Source: JANXLS01 sp038227045
Lineage (GTDB): Bacteria > Planctomycetota > SZUA-567 > H5-PLA8
Reading direction: 5' to 3'
Assembly: GCA_038227045.1 (NCBI GenBank)
Contig: JBBRQD010000018.1
Span: 6,055 to 70,054 of the forward strand
Length of the DNA: 64,000 nucleotides
Shown here: positions 50,491 to 58,675 of the stretch, piece by piece
How the letters are laid out: every line of letters starts with the position of its first letter
How positions within the stretch are numbered: the first letter of the stretch is position 1
Program-made: the position numbers and the translations under genes
The notes under the pieces: model-generated
What the model was told of the DNA's origin: nothing
The model's database searches: none
The model's input: the letters and a program-made list of their open reading frames with translations, nothing else

Positions 50491-51993
50491 TTACGCGAAG
50501 CGTTTCTGGAGCGATTTCAAGGACTCTTCCACATCTGAGAAATGGCGCTTTTCCGTGCCGAATATTTGATACGACTCATGGCCTTTTCCGGCCACCAGCA
50601 CGACGTCGTCCGCGCGCGCTTCGTTCACGGCAAATTCAATGGCCTTTGCGCGGTCCGGTTCGATGAAGAACTTGCCCTGCGCGCGGATCCCGGCGCAGAT
50701 TTCGTTGAGGATGGCGATCGGATTTTCGGTGCGCGGATTGTCGCTCGTGACCACGCCGAGATCGGCCATTTCCTCGACGGCTTTGCCCATCAGCGGGCGC
50801 TTTTTGCGATCCCTGTCGCCACCACATCCGAAGACCGTAATCAAACGCGACGGCTTCAATTCGCGCAACGCCTGCATCACGCTGCGCAAGGCGTCTTCGG
50901 TGTGCGCGTAATCGACGAGCACGCGGAAAGACTGCTTGCCGGCGCTCTGCGGAAGCTCGACGGATTCGAGACGGCCTGGCACGCCGTTGAACGTTTCAAG
51001 CGCTTCAATGGCGCGATCAAAATCCGCACCCAGCGCCATGGCCGCGCCGAGAGCTCCCAGAGCGTTTTGGACGTTGTGCGCGCCGGCCTGTTTGATGTGA
51101 ACCTCGCGATTGCCCCAGGGTGTTTCAAGGCCGAACGTCGTGCCGTGGATGGTCATGCGGCGCAGCGTCGCGGCAAGTTCAGTGTTCCATAGGAACGGTG
51201 ATGCGTGGTCGCCCTTGATCGTGAAGCCCATTACGCGCGCCGGCGTATTTGTCGCGAAATAGCGGCCCGCGTCGTCGTCCATGTTCAAGATCGCCACCGA
51301 ATCCGGCAGCAAATTTCGGAACAGGATCGCCTTCGCCTCGCGGTACGCATCCATCGTGCGGTGATAATCGAGATGATCCTGCGTCAGATTCGTAAAAAGT
51401 GCGGCGTCGAAATGAATGCCCGCGACGCGGTGCTGGCAGAGTGAATGGCTCGACGTTTCCATGAACGCCGAGTCGCAGCCGGCGTCGGCCATGGTCCGCA
51501 GGTAGCGATGCAGGTCGAGCGATTCGGGCGTGGTCAGCGGTGCTTCGATGATTTCGGAACCGAGATCGTATTCGATGGTGCCCAACATGCCGCATTGCCG
51601 CGCGCAGAATTTCAGAATATGACGCACGAGGTACGCCGAGGTTGTCTTGCCGTTCGTTCCGGTCACCGCGCCCAGACGCATCCGCAGATCGGCGTGGCCG
51701 TAGAACGCCCGCGCGGCTTTGGCCAGCGCCATGCGCGCATCGTCGCAAACCAGTTGCGGCAATTCGACAAGCGGATCTTCGTGTTCACAGAGAATCGCAG
51801 CCGCGCCGCGTTGAGCGGCCTGCCGCGCAAACTGCGCGCCGTCGATCTTCGCGCCGGGCAGAGCCGCAAAGAGATCCCCCAATCTGACGCTGCGGGAATC
51901 GCACGTGATGCCGGTGATGTCTACTGAGCGCCGGGCATTCGTTCGTTGAACGAGACGAGCGGACGCGGACGAGGCGAGCGTTTCGAGTTTCAT
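50491..51993 (-). CDS. murE: UDP-MurNAc-tripeptide synthetase MurE, meso-DAP type
   Basis: 500 aa from ATG 51993 (AGGA eight bases upstream). Adds the third amino acid to UDP-MurNAc-L-Ala-D-Glu. TCDSRSVRLGDLFAALPG, P-loop AVTGTNGKTTSAYLVRH, FTNLTQDHLDYHRTMDAY, then the C-terminal DYAHTEDALRSVM and TSDNPRTENP. The DNPR motif marks specificity for meso-diaminopimelate, so a Gram-negative-type DAP wall is predicted. GKGHESYQI closes the domain. Starts 30 bp after the ftsI stop. Confidence 0.96.
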   Translation of the reverse strand: MKLETLASSASARLVQRTNARRSVDITGITCDSRSVRLGDLFAALPGAKIDGAQFARQAAQRGAAAILCEHEDPLVELPQLVCDDARMALAKAARAFYGHADLRMRLGAVTGTNGKTTSAYLVRHILKFCARQCGMLGTIEYDLGSEIIEAPLTTPESLDLHRYLRTMADAGCDSAFMETSSHSLCQHRVAGIHFDAALFTNLTQDHLDYHRTMDAYREAKAILFRNLLPDSVAILNMDDDAGRYFATNTPARVMGFTIKGDHASPFLWNTELAATLRRMTIHGTTFGLETPWGNREVHIKQAGAHNVQNALGALGAAMALGADFDRAIEALETFNGVPGRLESVELPQSAGKQSFRVLVDYAHTEDALRSVMQALRELKPSRLITVFGCGGDRDRKKRPLMGKAVEEMADLGVVTSDNPRTENPIAILNEICAGIRAQGKFFIEPDRAKAIEFAVNEARADDVVLVAGKGHESYQIFGTEKRHFSDVEESLKSLQKRFA

Positions 51994-52023
51994 GATGCGA
52001 TTCCTATTTGCGTGCAATACTTA

Positions 52024-53922
52024 TTAATGTTCGACGCGCGCCGCCTGTGCCTTGATTGCTTTCTCTTGTTCATCGGCACTTCGCGGGGGAACATTGAGCA
52101 CGGTCAGGCCTTTTCGCAGCATTTCTCGCACGGCCGGACAGGCGACGGTGCCGCCGTAGTAACCGCGGCCCTTGCGCGGTTCGTCGACGGTGACGAGACA
52201 GACGAGGCGCGGATCTTCGACGGGCGCGAAGCCGCAGAACGAGCCGATGTAGAGCGTGCTGCTGTAGGTGTGCGTGGCGGGATCGATTTTTTTCGTCGTG
52301 CCGGTCTTGCCGCCGACCTGCCATTCGGCCATGAATGCCTTTGTTCCCGTTCCGCCTGGCATGACGACTTTGGCGAGAATCTCACGCATGTCGTGGCTGG
52401 TTTTTTCACTGAGGACTTTGCGAACGGCCTGCGGTTTCAGCGTGTAGATTTCATCGCCCTTTTCATTCGCCACGCGTTGAACCACTTTCGGCCGGTACAG
52501 CGTGCCGCCGTTGATCACGGCGCTGTATGCCGTAATCAGTTGAATGGGCGTGACGCCGATTTCGTGGCCCATCGCGACGGAATAGAGACTGTCCTGCTTC
52601 CATTTTTCGCGCGGCCGGACCATGCCTCGCGATTCGCCGGGGAAGCCGATTCCCGACGGTTCGCCGAAACCGAAATCACGGACGATCTCGTACATTGCCG
52701 GGTAGCCGATGCGCTGGCAGATCTTCGCCGCGCCGATGTTGCTGGATTTGATGATGACTTCCTCGAAGGTCAACATGCCGAGCGCGTGCGAATCGTGGAG
52801 CGTGCGCTGAGGCAATCGCCATGCGCCGTTTTCGCAGAAAATCGTTTCGTTGCGCCGCCAAAGATTGCGCTCAAGCGCGATTGAAGCGAAGATGGTTTTA
52901 AATGTCGAGCCGGGTTCGTAAATGTCGGTGATCGGGCGGCAGCGGCGATTTTCGATGGGCGATTCGGAGGGTTTGTTGGGATCGTAATCGGGCGTGGCGG
53001 CGAGCGCGAGAATCGCGCCGGTGTTGGGGTCCATCAGAATGAGCGTCGCCGATTTGGGATCGAATTCCTCGTGAACTTGTGCAAGTTGCTCCTCGGCGAA
53101 TTGCTGGAGTTTCGCGTCAATCGTCAGCGTCACGGCGCAGCCGTCGTGCGGCGGATGCGCGCTGTTTGCCAGCACGTCGCCATCAAACGCGATCAGACGG
53201 CGGGCGGCGTCGCGGTAAAACATCAGGCTGCCGTTCTGTCCGTGCAAGACGTGGTCGAGACTTTTCTCCAGGCCTTCCTGTCCGCCATCCATGCCCGCGA
53301 AACCGAGCAGATGACTCAACATGCGCCCCTGCGGATACGTCCTGACAAAGGTGTCTTCGAAGCCGATGCCGCGAATTTTCAAGGCGCGGATTTTATCGGC
53401 GCGCTCGGTCTCGAGGTTGCGCGCGAGATAGACGATGCGGCTGTCGTCGCGGTTGATCATTTTGTAGACAGCGTCGGGCGTCGATCCGATCAACGGCGCG
53501 ATCTGTTTCGCGGCGTTTTCACGATCATTGAGAACATACAAATCGGCGAGAATGGTTTCATGCGGCTGATTCAATACGAGCGGAAGATCGTTGCGATCCG
53601 TCACAGGTCCGCGCTGCGCCGCCGGGCGCACGGATTCGACGCTCTGCTCCACGCCTTTCTTTTTCCATTGAGCGTGTTGAACAATTTGAATCTGCGCGAG
53701 CCGCACGGAGAGCCCCGCGAAGGCGAGCAGAATGGTCGCGAGGATGAACCCGCTTTTGATGCGTGCAGCCGGGCCGGCACCGTGCGTTTGCATCCAGCCC
53801 TGGCAGTGGCGATGCTTGTCGCACACCGCGGGCGGCGGATCGATCAGGACCGGTCCTTCGCGCGGCGCGGCTACGGAAGGCCCGTTTGGCGAAGTGGGCG
53901 GCGCGCTCGCAATCGTTGGCAT
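52024..53922 (-). CDS. ftsI: Septal peptidoglycan transpeptidase FtsI (PBP3)
   Basis: 632 aa, class B penicillin-binding protein. A proline-rich cytoplasmic N-terminus of about 57 residues holds an odd Cys/His group (CDKHRHC). One membrane helix (about 58-75) is followed by the pedestal domain and the transpeptidase domain: active-site YEPGSTFKTIF (Ser-x-x-Lys), KSSNIGAAK (SxN) and GGKTGTTKK (KTG). No PASTA domain. Its start overlaps the ftsL stop by one base. Works with FtsW, encoded downstream, in septal wall synthesis. Confidence 0.96.
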   Translation of the reverse strand: MPTIASAPPTSPNGPSVAAPREGPVLIDPPPAVCDKHRHCQGWMQTHGAGPAARIKSGFILATILLAFAGLSVRLAQIQIVQHAQWKKKGVEQSVESVRPAAQRGPVTDRNDLPLVLNQPHETILADLYVLNDRENAAKQIAPLIGSTPDAVYKMINRDDSRIVYLARNLETERADKIRALKIRGIGFEDTFVRTYPQGRMLSHLLGFAGMDGGQEGLEKSLDHVLHGQNGSLMFYRDAARRLIAFDGDVLANSAHPPHDGCAVTLTIDAKLQQFAEEQLAQVHEEFDPKSATLILMDPNTGAILALAATPDYDPNKPSESPIENRRCRPITDIYEPGSTFKTIFASIALERNLWRRNETIFCENGAWRLPQRTLHDSHALGMLTFEEVIIKSSNIGAAKICQRIGYPAMYEIVRDFGFGEPSGIGFPGESRGMVRPREKWKQDSLYSVAMGHEIGVTPIQLITAYSAVINGGTLYRPKVVQRVANEKGDEIYTLKPQAVRKVLSEKTSHDMREILAKVVMPGGTGTKAFMAEWQVGGKTGTTKKIDPATHTYSSTLYIGSFCGFAPVEDPRLVCLVTVDEPRKGRGYYGGTVACPAVREMLRKGLTVLNVPPRSADEQEKAIKAQAARVEH

Positions 53923-54290
53923 TACGGACGCTCCTGTGACGGCAACACCGGCAGCGCGGGAACGGCGGGCGCGAGCGGCGCGTGGCGGTTTACGCCGCTG
54001 GAATTTGTGCGGGAATTGGGCTGCTGCGGAACGACGGCGGTTTGAGAACCGGGCGGAATCGGCGCGAGCGGCAAGCGCAGTTCCGCCGCTTTGTCCATCA
54101 TGGCCTTCGGCGATTGCAGCGAGAGATGCTCGTTCTTGCTGAGTTTAATGTCAGCTTTAACGTCGCGGATTTCTTTTTCGACCGTGGCGATCCCGTAGCA
54201 CAGGCCGATCTGGCGCTGGCCTTCGCGAACCGACAACAGCCCGGCGGCGGCAAGGCCTCCCAGCAGGATGAGGTGACGACCGTTTAGCAC
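53922..54290 (-). CDS. ftsL: FtsL-like division protein
   Basis: 122 aa. I take GTG 54290 as start because GGAGG lies at the right distance; the frame extends five codons further. A single membrane helix (HLILLGGLAAAGLLSV) is followed by a short coiled-coil-like stretch (VEKEIRDVKADIKLSKNEHL) and then a proline-rich tail of about 50 residues not usual for FtsL. FtsL stabilises the FtsQLB complex. The call rests on topology and on position between rsmH and ftsI, not on sequence identity. Confidence 0.75.
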   Translation of the reverse strand: MLNGRHLILLGGLAAAGLLSVREGQRQIGLCYGIATVEKEIRDVKADIKLSKNEHLSLQSPKAMMDKAAELRLPLAPIPPGSQTAVVPQQPNSRTNSSGVNRHAPLAPAVPALPVLPSQERP

Positions 54291-54305
54291 TTTTGCCTCC
54301 AACAC

Positions 54306-54491
54306 TTTTTTTCACCGCAGAGGACGCGAAGGAGCAGAGGTTCGCGGAGGAACGGATGGTGAAATGAAAAAGAAAGAGATGAGAAATTAAGGAGGGGTTG
54401 GATGATCCCGCCGCTCATGCCGTCTCTTCTTTCGCCATTCCCCTGCTTTTCCTCCGCGCGCCTCGGCGTTCTCTGCGTCCTCCGCGGTGAA
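54306..54491. repeat. Inverted pair of ACCGC(A/G)GAGGACGC repeats
   Basis: One copy at 54306-54352 (TTTTTTCACCGCAGAGGACGC then AGAGGTTCGCGGAGGAA) and an inverted copy at 54446-54491. The first lies between ftsL and rsmH; the second lies inside the 3-prime end of rsmH and encodes part of its tail. A related single copy is at 32264-32314. Confidence 0.85.
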
Positions 54492-55409
54492 AGAAGATTT
54501 TTGAATCGCCCGCATGATCGCACTTCGGCTGCGCGGGTTGGATCGCTCCTCTTCCGCGCCGGGCCGGATAAATTTTTCCTGCTGATTAAATCGGCTGGTT
54601 GCGCACAAAGCTTTAAAGGCTTGTTTAACTCGGCGATCTTCCAGTGAATGAAACGCGATGATGGCGAGCGTACCGTTGGGGGCGAGAAGGTCGGGCGCAT
54701 CGCGCAGCAGATCGTCGAGCACATCCAGTTCCCGGTTGACGGCGATGCGCAGCGCCTGAAATGCTTTCGTGGCGGGATGAACGCGGCGGCGGTCCATCAC
54801 GCGCAACGCGTGGCGGACGAGCTCTTCGAGTTTTCCAGTGGTATCGATTGGATTCGTTGCGCGCTGTTGAACGATGGCGCGCGCGATGCGCCGCGATTTG
54901 TGTTCGTCGCCATATTGAAAGAGGATGTCGGCGATTTCGTCTTCACCGGCTTCGCGCAAAATGTCGGCGGCGGTGCGCGGCTGCGAGCGGTCCATGCGCA
55001 TGTCGAGCGGTTCGTCGGATCGGAAACTGAAACCGCGCGCTGGATCGTCGAATTGCATCGACGAGACGCCTACGTCGGCCAGAATCGCATTGGGCGGCGG
55101 CGCGTGAAGTTCCTTGAGAATATCGGGAAGGCGGCTGAAATTCGAATGGACGAGATGCAGCGTGACGGAGTGTTTTTCGGCGAGCGGCGCGAGTCGTGTT
55201 CGCGACAGTTCCAGAGCGGAGGCGTCGGCGTCGATGCCGATCAGGATTCCGGCGGGAGCGATGCGCTCGATCAGCGCGGCGCTATGTCCTCCGGCGCCAA
55301 GCGTGGCATCGACCGCACAATGACCCGGCTGCGGATTCAGCGCCGCGAGCGCCTCCTTTAAGAGTACACTGGCGTGCGGCGGCGTATCGCCGGGATGGGT
55401 CGGAGGCAT
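54387..55409 (-). CDS. rsmH: 16S rRNA (cytosine1402-N4)-methyltransferase RsmH
   Basis: 340 aa. Methylates C1402 of 16S rRNA with SAM. HASVLLKEALAAL, motif I VDATLGAGGHSAAL, LADVGVSSMQFDDPARGFSF, DMRMD, HPATKAFQALRIAVN and FHSLEDRRVKQAF are all present. The family normally ends soon after NPRSRSA-x-xR; here 37 more residues follow NPRSRSAIMRAIQK, and they are the translation of a dispersed repeat (SFTAEDAENAEARGGKAG and a basic end). Catalysis should not be affected. Starts 8 bp after the small gene upstream. Confidence 0.96.
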   Translation of the reverse strand: MPPTHPGDTPPHASVLLKEALAALNPQPGHCAVDATLGAGGHSAALIERIAPAGILIGIDADASALELSRTRLAPLAEKHSVTLHLVHSNFSRLPDILKELHAPPPNAILADVGVSSMQFDDPARGFSFRSDEPLDMRMDRSQPRTAADILREAGEDEIADILFQYGDEHKSRRIARAIVQQRATNPIDTTGKLEELVRHALRVMDRRRVHPATKAFQALRIAVNRELDVLDDLLRDAPDLLAPNGTLAIIAFHSLEDRRVKQAFKALCATSRFNQQEKFIRPGAEEERSNPRSRSAIMRAIQKSSFTAEDAENAEARGGKAGEWRKKRRHERRDHPTPP

Positions 55410-55417
55410 CCGATTGT

Positions 55418-55663
55418 TTAGCTGCCGACCGCTACCAACGCCTTTACCACGGACTCTTGTTTCGCGGCAGTGCGCGTCACGCCGAGCAAGAGTTCCATGT
55501 ACGGCGACAGCTCGACCTTGGCAAAATCCGGTCCGAGCTTGCGCACGCGGTCCAATCGATCCACCACCAGTTCCAAGTCGTCAGTCTGGTCCAATCGCAT
55601 CGGACGATCTCCCCCAAAAGTATGTAAATGATTGCTTACTTGATCGAAACTCGAAACGCGCAT
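55418..55663 (-). CDS. 81-aa protein of unknown function in the dcw cluster
   Basis: 81 aa between mraZ and rsmH. AAGGAGG seven bases before its ATG is among the best ribosome binding sites in the window, and rsmH starts 8 bp after its stop, so it is probably a real, well translated gene. It has no membrane segment. The N-terminal half is polar (MRLDQTDDLELVVDRLDRVR), the C-terminal half helical (YMELLLGVTRTAAKQESVVK). I do not recognise it. Position suggests a link to early division or wall genes. Confidence 0.75.
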   Translation of the reverse strand: MRVSSFDQVSNHLHTFGGDRPMRLDQTDDLELVVDRLDRVRKLGPDFAKVELSPYMELLLGVTRTAAKQESVVKALVAVGS

Positions 55664-55710
55664 GATCCACCCTCCTTCATTCGCGGCAATGCGCCGCGCC
55701 CCTCTCCGTA

Positions 55711-56244
55711 CTAAATATCCAACACGTCGCTCATCGCCTGCTTCATTTCATCGGACTGCTCCAGCGCCTTCACGCGCGCCTGTTCCGCGTTGTAATCGTT
55801 TAATGTCCAAAGCCGGACGTATGTATGGGCCGCTTCAAACATCACGTCGTTGTTCTCGCCGCCCAGTTTGCCGGCAAATTCCTTCACCACGAAGCGGCCT
55901 TGGGTATCGTATTCCACGGGAATGGCGGATTTTGAGAGCTTCAACGCCAGAACTTTTCCCATATTTTTTTCTTTAAACTTCGGGTCGCCTTTGGTATTCT
56001 CGATAATCTGGTTAAAGACTTTTTTCGTGAAAAGTTGCCAGTACACTTCGCCGTCGCGCGGAACGAGCATCAATTGGCCTTCGTCGCCTTCCTCCACGGA
56101 TTTCTTAAATGCTTTGGGCAAAGTCACCTGGCTTGTGCCCGTGGCGATCTTTGCCGGAAAAGTTCCGAAAAAGCGAACCGGCTCTTTCGACTTTGCAGTC
56201 GATTGAAGGGTGACATTAACTGTGCCGTCCGCTTCGTTAGCCAT
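55711..56244 (-). CDS. mraZ: MraZ-like transcriptional regulator, divergent
   Basis: 177 aa. First gene of the dcw cluster. MraZ has two AbrB-like halves, each with a DxxGR motif. Here the second half has YDTQGRFVV, while the first (IATGTSQVTLPKAF) keeps the LPKxF strand but lacks DxxGR. There is an N-terminal extension of about 22 residues and a charged C-terminal helix. Classical MraZ represses its own operon by binding direct repeats upstream. Weak similarity, but position makes the call likely. Weak GAAGCG upstream of the ATG. Confidence 0.8.
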   Translation of the reverse strand: MANEADGTVNVTLQSTAKSKEPVRFFGTFPAKIATGTSQVTLPKAFKKSVEEGDEGQLMLVPRDGEVYWQLFTKKVFNQIIENTKGDPKFKEKNMGKVLALKLSKSAIPVEYDTQGRFVVKEFAGKLGGENNDVMFEAAHTYVRLWTLNDYNAEQARVKALEQSDEMKQAMSDVLDI

Positions 56245-56615
56245 GATCGCTTCGGTTCGCTTAAAGTTGCTAAAATCTGCTTTTGTTCACTTGAATCTGC
56301 TAGGAGTGTACCCCATGGATAAGAAAAGTAAAGCGGGAAATAGCAAGACATAGTGAAATTTAGCGAGTGATCGCACGCCTTCGCGATGTCTATTTGAAGT
56401 ATGAATTTTAATATTAAATACAAGCGGTTGTGGTTAAGGCTCTGTTAGTCCGATAATCGTGCTAACCATTTTAAAAATAAATGAAAAATTTTCTGAGTAC
56501 ATCTCGGGTTTTAACCCGATATGTTTCAACTCGTGGGAATTGTGGGAGAGTAGACATTAGTCCGGAGCGGTCAGCGATTGCTTCTTGTTAAATCGTAACG
56601 ATTTGCCCGGTTTAT
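56245..56615. other. Upstream region of the dcw cluster
   Basis: 371 bp without a gene. Going upstream from mraZ on the minus strand: two AGCAGATT words (one at about 56278, one near 56296), a candidate promoter (separate entry), then words GCTATTTCCC and GCTAAATTTC about 18 bp apart, which could be operator half-sites of MraZ. CGGGTTTTAACCCG at 56505-56518 and AAATCGTAACGATTT near 56587 are small palindromes nearer the aminotransferase stop. The stretch 56400-56500 is AT-rich. Confidence 0.5.
56305..56332 (-). promoter_or_regulatory. Candidate sigma-70-type promoter of mraZ
   Basis: On the minus strand TTTACT (56332-56327) and TACACT (56310-56305) are 16 bp apart, each matching four of six consensus bases. 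This would give a leader of about 55 nt before the mraZ ATG. Proposed from sequence only. Confidence 0.4.
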
Positions 56616-57749
56616 TCAGCATGCCATTTCTGTCATGATTTTCAATCCGTCCGCGAGAACCGAATCCGCCACCGCATAGGAAATTCTGAAATGCGTGTCG
56701 CAATTTGAGAAGACGTTTCCGGGCACTAGCAGCAGTCGCCGCTTGATGGCTTCTTCGACATAGTGCTGACCGTTCGCGAATTTCTTCGGGACGCGCGGGA
56801 AGAGGTAGAATGCTCCGCCCGGTTCGACCACTTCGTAGCCGGCTCCGCGCAAACCGGCGACGAGGAAATCGCGTTTGCGGCGGTACTGTGCGACTTTTTC
56901 GGAGAGGTCGATTTTGAATGCGCCAAGCGCGGCTTTTTGCGCGGCGCTGGGGGCGCAGACGAACGTAAATTGCTGGAGCTTGATCAAACTTTCCACCAGC
57001 TCAGCCGGCCCCGTCACCCAGCCCACGCGCCAGCCGGTCATCGCCAGCGTCTTCGACAACCCGCCCACGGCCAAAGTGCCTTCCGGGTAATAGGCGCCGA
57101 GACTTTTGTTCTGCAAGCCGTCCGCATTTCCGTAAGTAAACAATTCGTATATTTCGTCGCTGATCAAGACCACGTTTTTCGCGCGCGCGAGATCGGCGAG
57201 GTCGCTCTTTTGTTTGTGCGAGAGACACACGCCCGTCGGATTCGCGGGCGACATCGCGAGAATGGCTTTCGTGCGCGGCGTGATCAGTTTTTCGAGTTGC
57301 GCGGCGTCGAAGCCGAAATCGGGATAGGTGTCGTAATAGACCGCCGTACCGCCGCACATCGCTGTCAAGTGCTTGTAGCTGACGAAGTAGGGATCGGGGA
57401 CGAGCACTTCGTCGCCGGGATTGATCAGTGCCAGCAACGCGAGAGTCAATCCGCCGGACGTGCCGCTGGTGATGATGGAACTTTGCGGGCGGACGCCGTG
57501 CAAACTTTCGAAATGATCCAGCACGAGCGCGCGCAGTTCGGGAATGCCCGCGCTGGGCGGATAACGGTTGAAGCCGCCGCGAATGGCGTCGATGCACGCG
57601 TCCTTGATCGGATCGGGCACGTCAAAATCCGGCTGGCCGATCGAGAGATTGATAGCGTCTTTAATGGTCGCGGCGAGATCGAAAATTTTGCGGATGCCGG
57701 AGGCTTCGATGCCGGAGACTCGGGTTGCCAGGAAGCGGTTGTAGTCCAT
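56616..57749 (-). CDS. Class I/II pyridoxal-phosphate aminotransferase
   Basis: 377 aa, fold type I. The PLP lysine is in GGLSKTLAMTGWRVGW; NPTGVCLS holds the Asn, SDEIYEL the Asp-x-x-Tyr, and FRISYA the carboxylate-binding Arg. N-terminal NLSIGQPDFDVP and RYPPSAGIPELR are typical of the aspartate aminotransferase Ib group. Substrate cannot be fixed; aspartate or a broad-range amino acid is likely. AGGA lies eight bases before the ATG. Upstream of the dcw cluster on the same strand but separated by 371 bp. Confidence 0.93.
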   Translation of the reverse strand: MDYNRFLATRVSGIEASGIRKIFDLAATIKDAINLSIGQPDFDVPDPIKDACIDAIRGGFNRYPPSAGIPELRALVLDHFESLHGVRPQSSIITSGTSGGLTLALLALINPGDEVLVPDPYFVSYKHLTAMCGGTAVYYDTYPDFGFDAAQLEKLITPRTKAILAMSPANPTGVCLSHKQKSDLADLARAKNVVLISDEIYELFTYGNADGLQNKSLGAYYPEGTLAVGGLSKTLAMTGWRVGWVTGPAELVESLIKLQQFTFVCAPSAAQKAALGAFKIDLSEKVAQYRRKRDFLVAGLRGAGYEVVEPGGAFYLFPRVPKKFANGQHYVEEAIKRRLLLVPGNVFSNCDTHFRISYAVADSVLADGLKIMTEMAC

Positions 57750-57768
57750 GCGAAGTGTCCTGGATTGA

Positions 57769-57845
57769 GGGATTAGGATCTAGGGGTTAGGGAGATTTGG
57801 ATTCAAATACATTCCCCTAATCCCTAACCCCTAAATCCTAACCCC
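57769..57845. repeat. 24-bp inverted repeat of CCCTAACCCCTA words
   Basis: Arms 57769-57792 and 57822-57845 are inverted with two mismatches; the core word is CCCTAACCCCTA. It fills the gap between the aminotransferase start and the hydrolase stop and overlaps the first base of that stop. Not followed by a T-run on either strand. Confidence 0.85.
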
Positions 57846-58630
57846 TACTTCGTATGCGCAAGCACGAAATCGACGATTGGCTTTGGGTCTTTCAAGCTGT
57901 GGGGATGATGGTCCACGCCCGGCTTTGCGATGACTTCGATTTCACCGCCGAGTTCTTTGTAGCGCTTTTCGACGAGGCGGGTGTTTTCGTCGATCGGCAC
58001 GGTTTTGTCCGCGTCGCCGGCGACGTGCAGCAACGGAATTTTTGCCTTCGCCAGGGGTTCGAGATTGTCGACGGGATTGAGCTTGTACGCGAGCGCTTGT
58101 TCTTCGGTCAGACCGTAGACTTTCAGGCAATTTTTCCAATCGCCAGCCGAACCGCTCCCCTTCCCTTTTCCACCGGGCCAGCTTTTGAAATCGCAGACCG
58201 GCGCGTCGTTGTAAATGCAGGACACCTTGTCCGGATTGCGCGCAGCCCAGTTGAGCGTGAACAGTCCGCCGCGGCTGAAACCTTCCAGCACCGGCTTGCT
58301 TGAGAGTCCGTATTCCTTTACCAGATGCGCGTGAAACTTGTCCATGATGTCCAGGGCGACTGGCGCGCCGTACATGTTCTGAACGTCGATGTAGGCGGCG
58401 TGAAATCCTTTTCCAAGCAGCGCGATGTCGGCTTGCGGTTCATGACCGAAGAATTCAGTGCGCCAAATCCAAGGCTTGCCGTCCGAGGGAGTTTGCGGCA
58501 CGACGATAAAGCACTTCCGCCCGGCGACCTCGAAATCGAGCTTATCGAAGCCGTTCCATTTCGATTTAGCCGGCTCTGCCGCGTTCGCGGCAAACGCGGT
58601 GATCAAGGCTAGCACGCACACTGTTTTCAT
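57845..58630 (-). CDS. Secreted alpha/beta hydrolase
   Basis: 261 aa with a signal peptide (VLALITAFAANAAEP). The nucleophile is the Ser of GFSRGGLF, and the remaining triad residues are probably the Asp of HVAGDADKTVP and a His of VDHHPHSL. Fold and length match dienelactone-hydrolase or S9-like esterases. The FFGHEPQADIALLGKGFHAA segment places the oxyanion region. Substrate unknown; perhaps an acyl or sugar ester given the neighbouring ThuA/GDSL gene 45 bp upstream. Confidence 0.88.
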   Translation of the reverse strand: MKTVCVLALITAFAANAAEPAKSKWNGFDKLDFEVAGRKCFIVVPQTPSDGKPWIWRTEFFGHEPQADIALLGKGFHAAYIDVQNMYGAPVALDIMDKFHAHLVKEYGLSSKPVLEGFSRGGLFTLNWAARNPDKVSCIYNDAPVCDFKSWPGGKGKGSGSAGDWKNCLKVYGLTEEQALAYKLNPVDNLEPLAKAKIPLLHVAGDADKTVPIDENTRLVEKRYKELGGEIEVIAKPGVDHHPHSLKDPKPIVDFVLAHTK

Positions 58631-58675
58631 GGTTCACTCCGGGTGTTTTTTTGCGCAGAGGACGTAGAGATGTTG

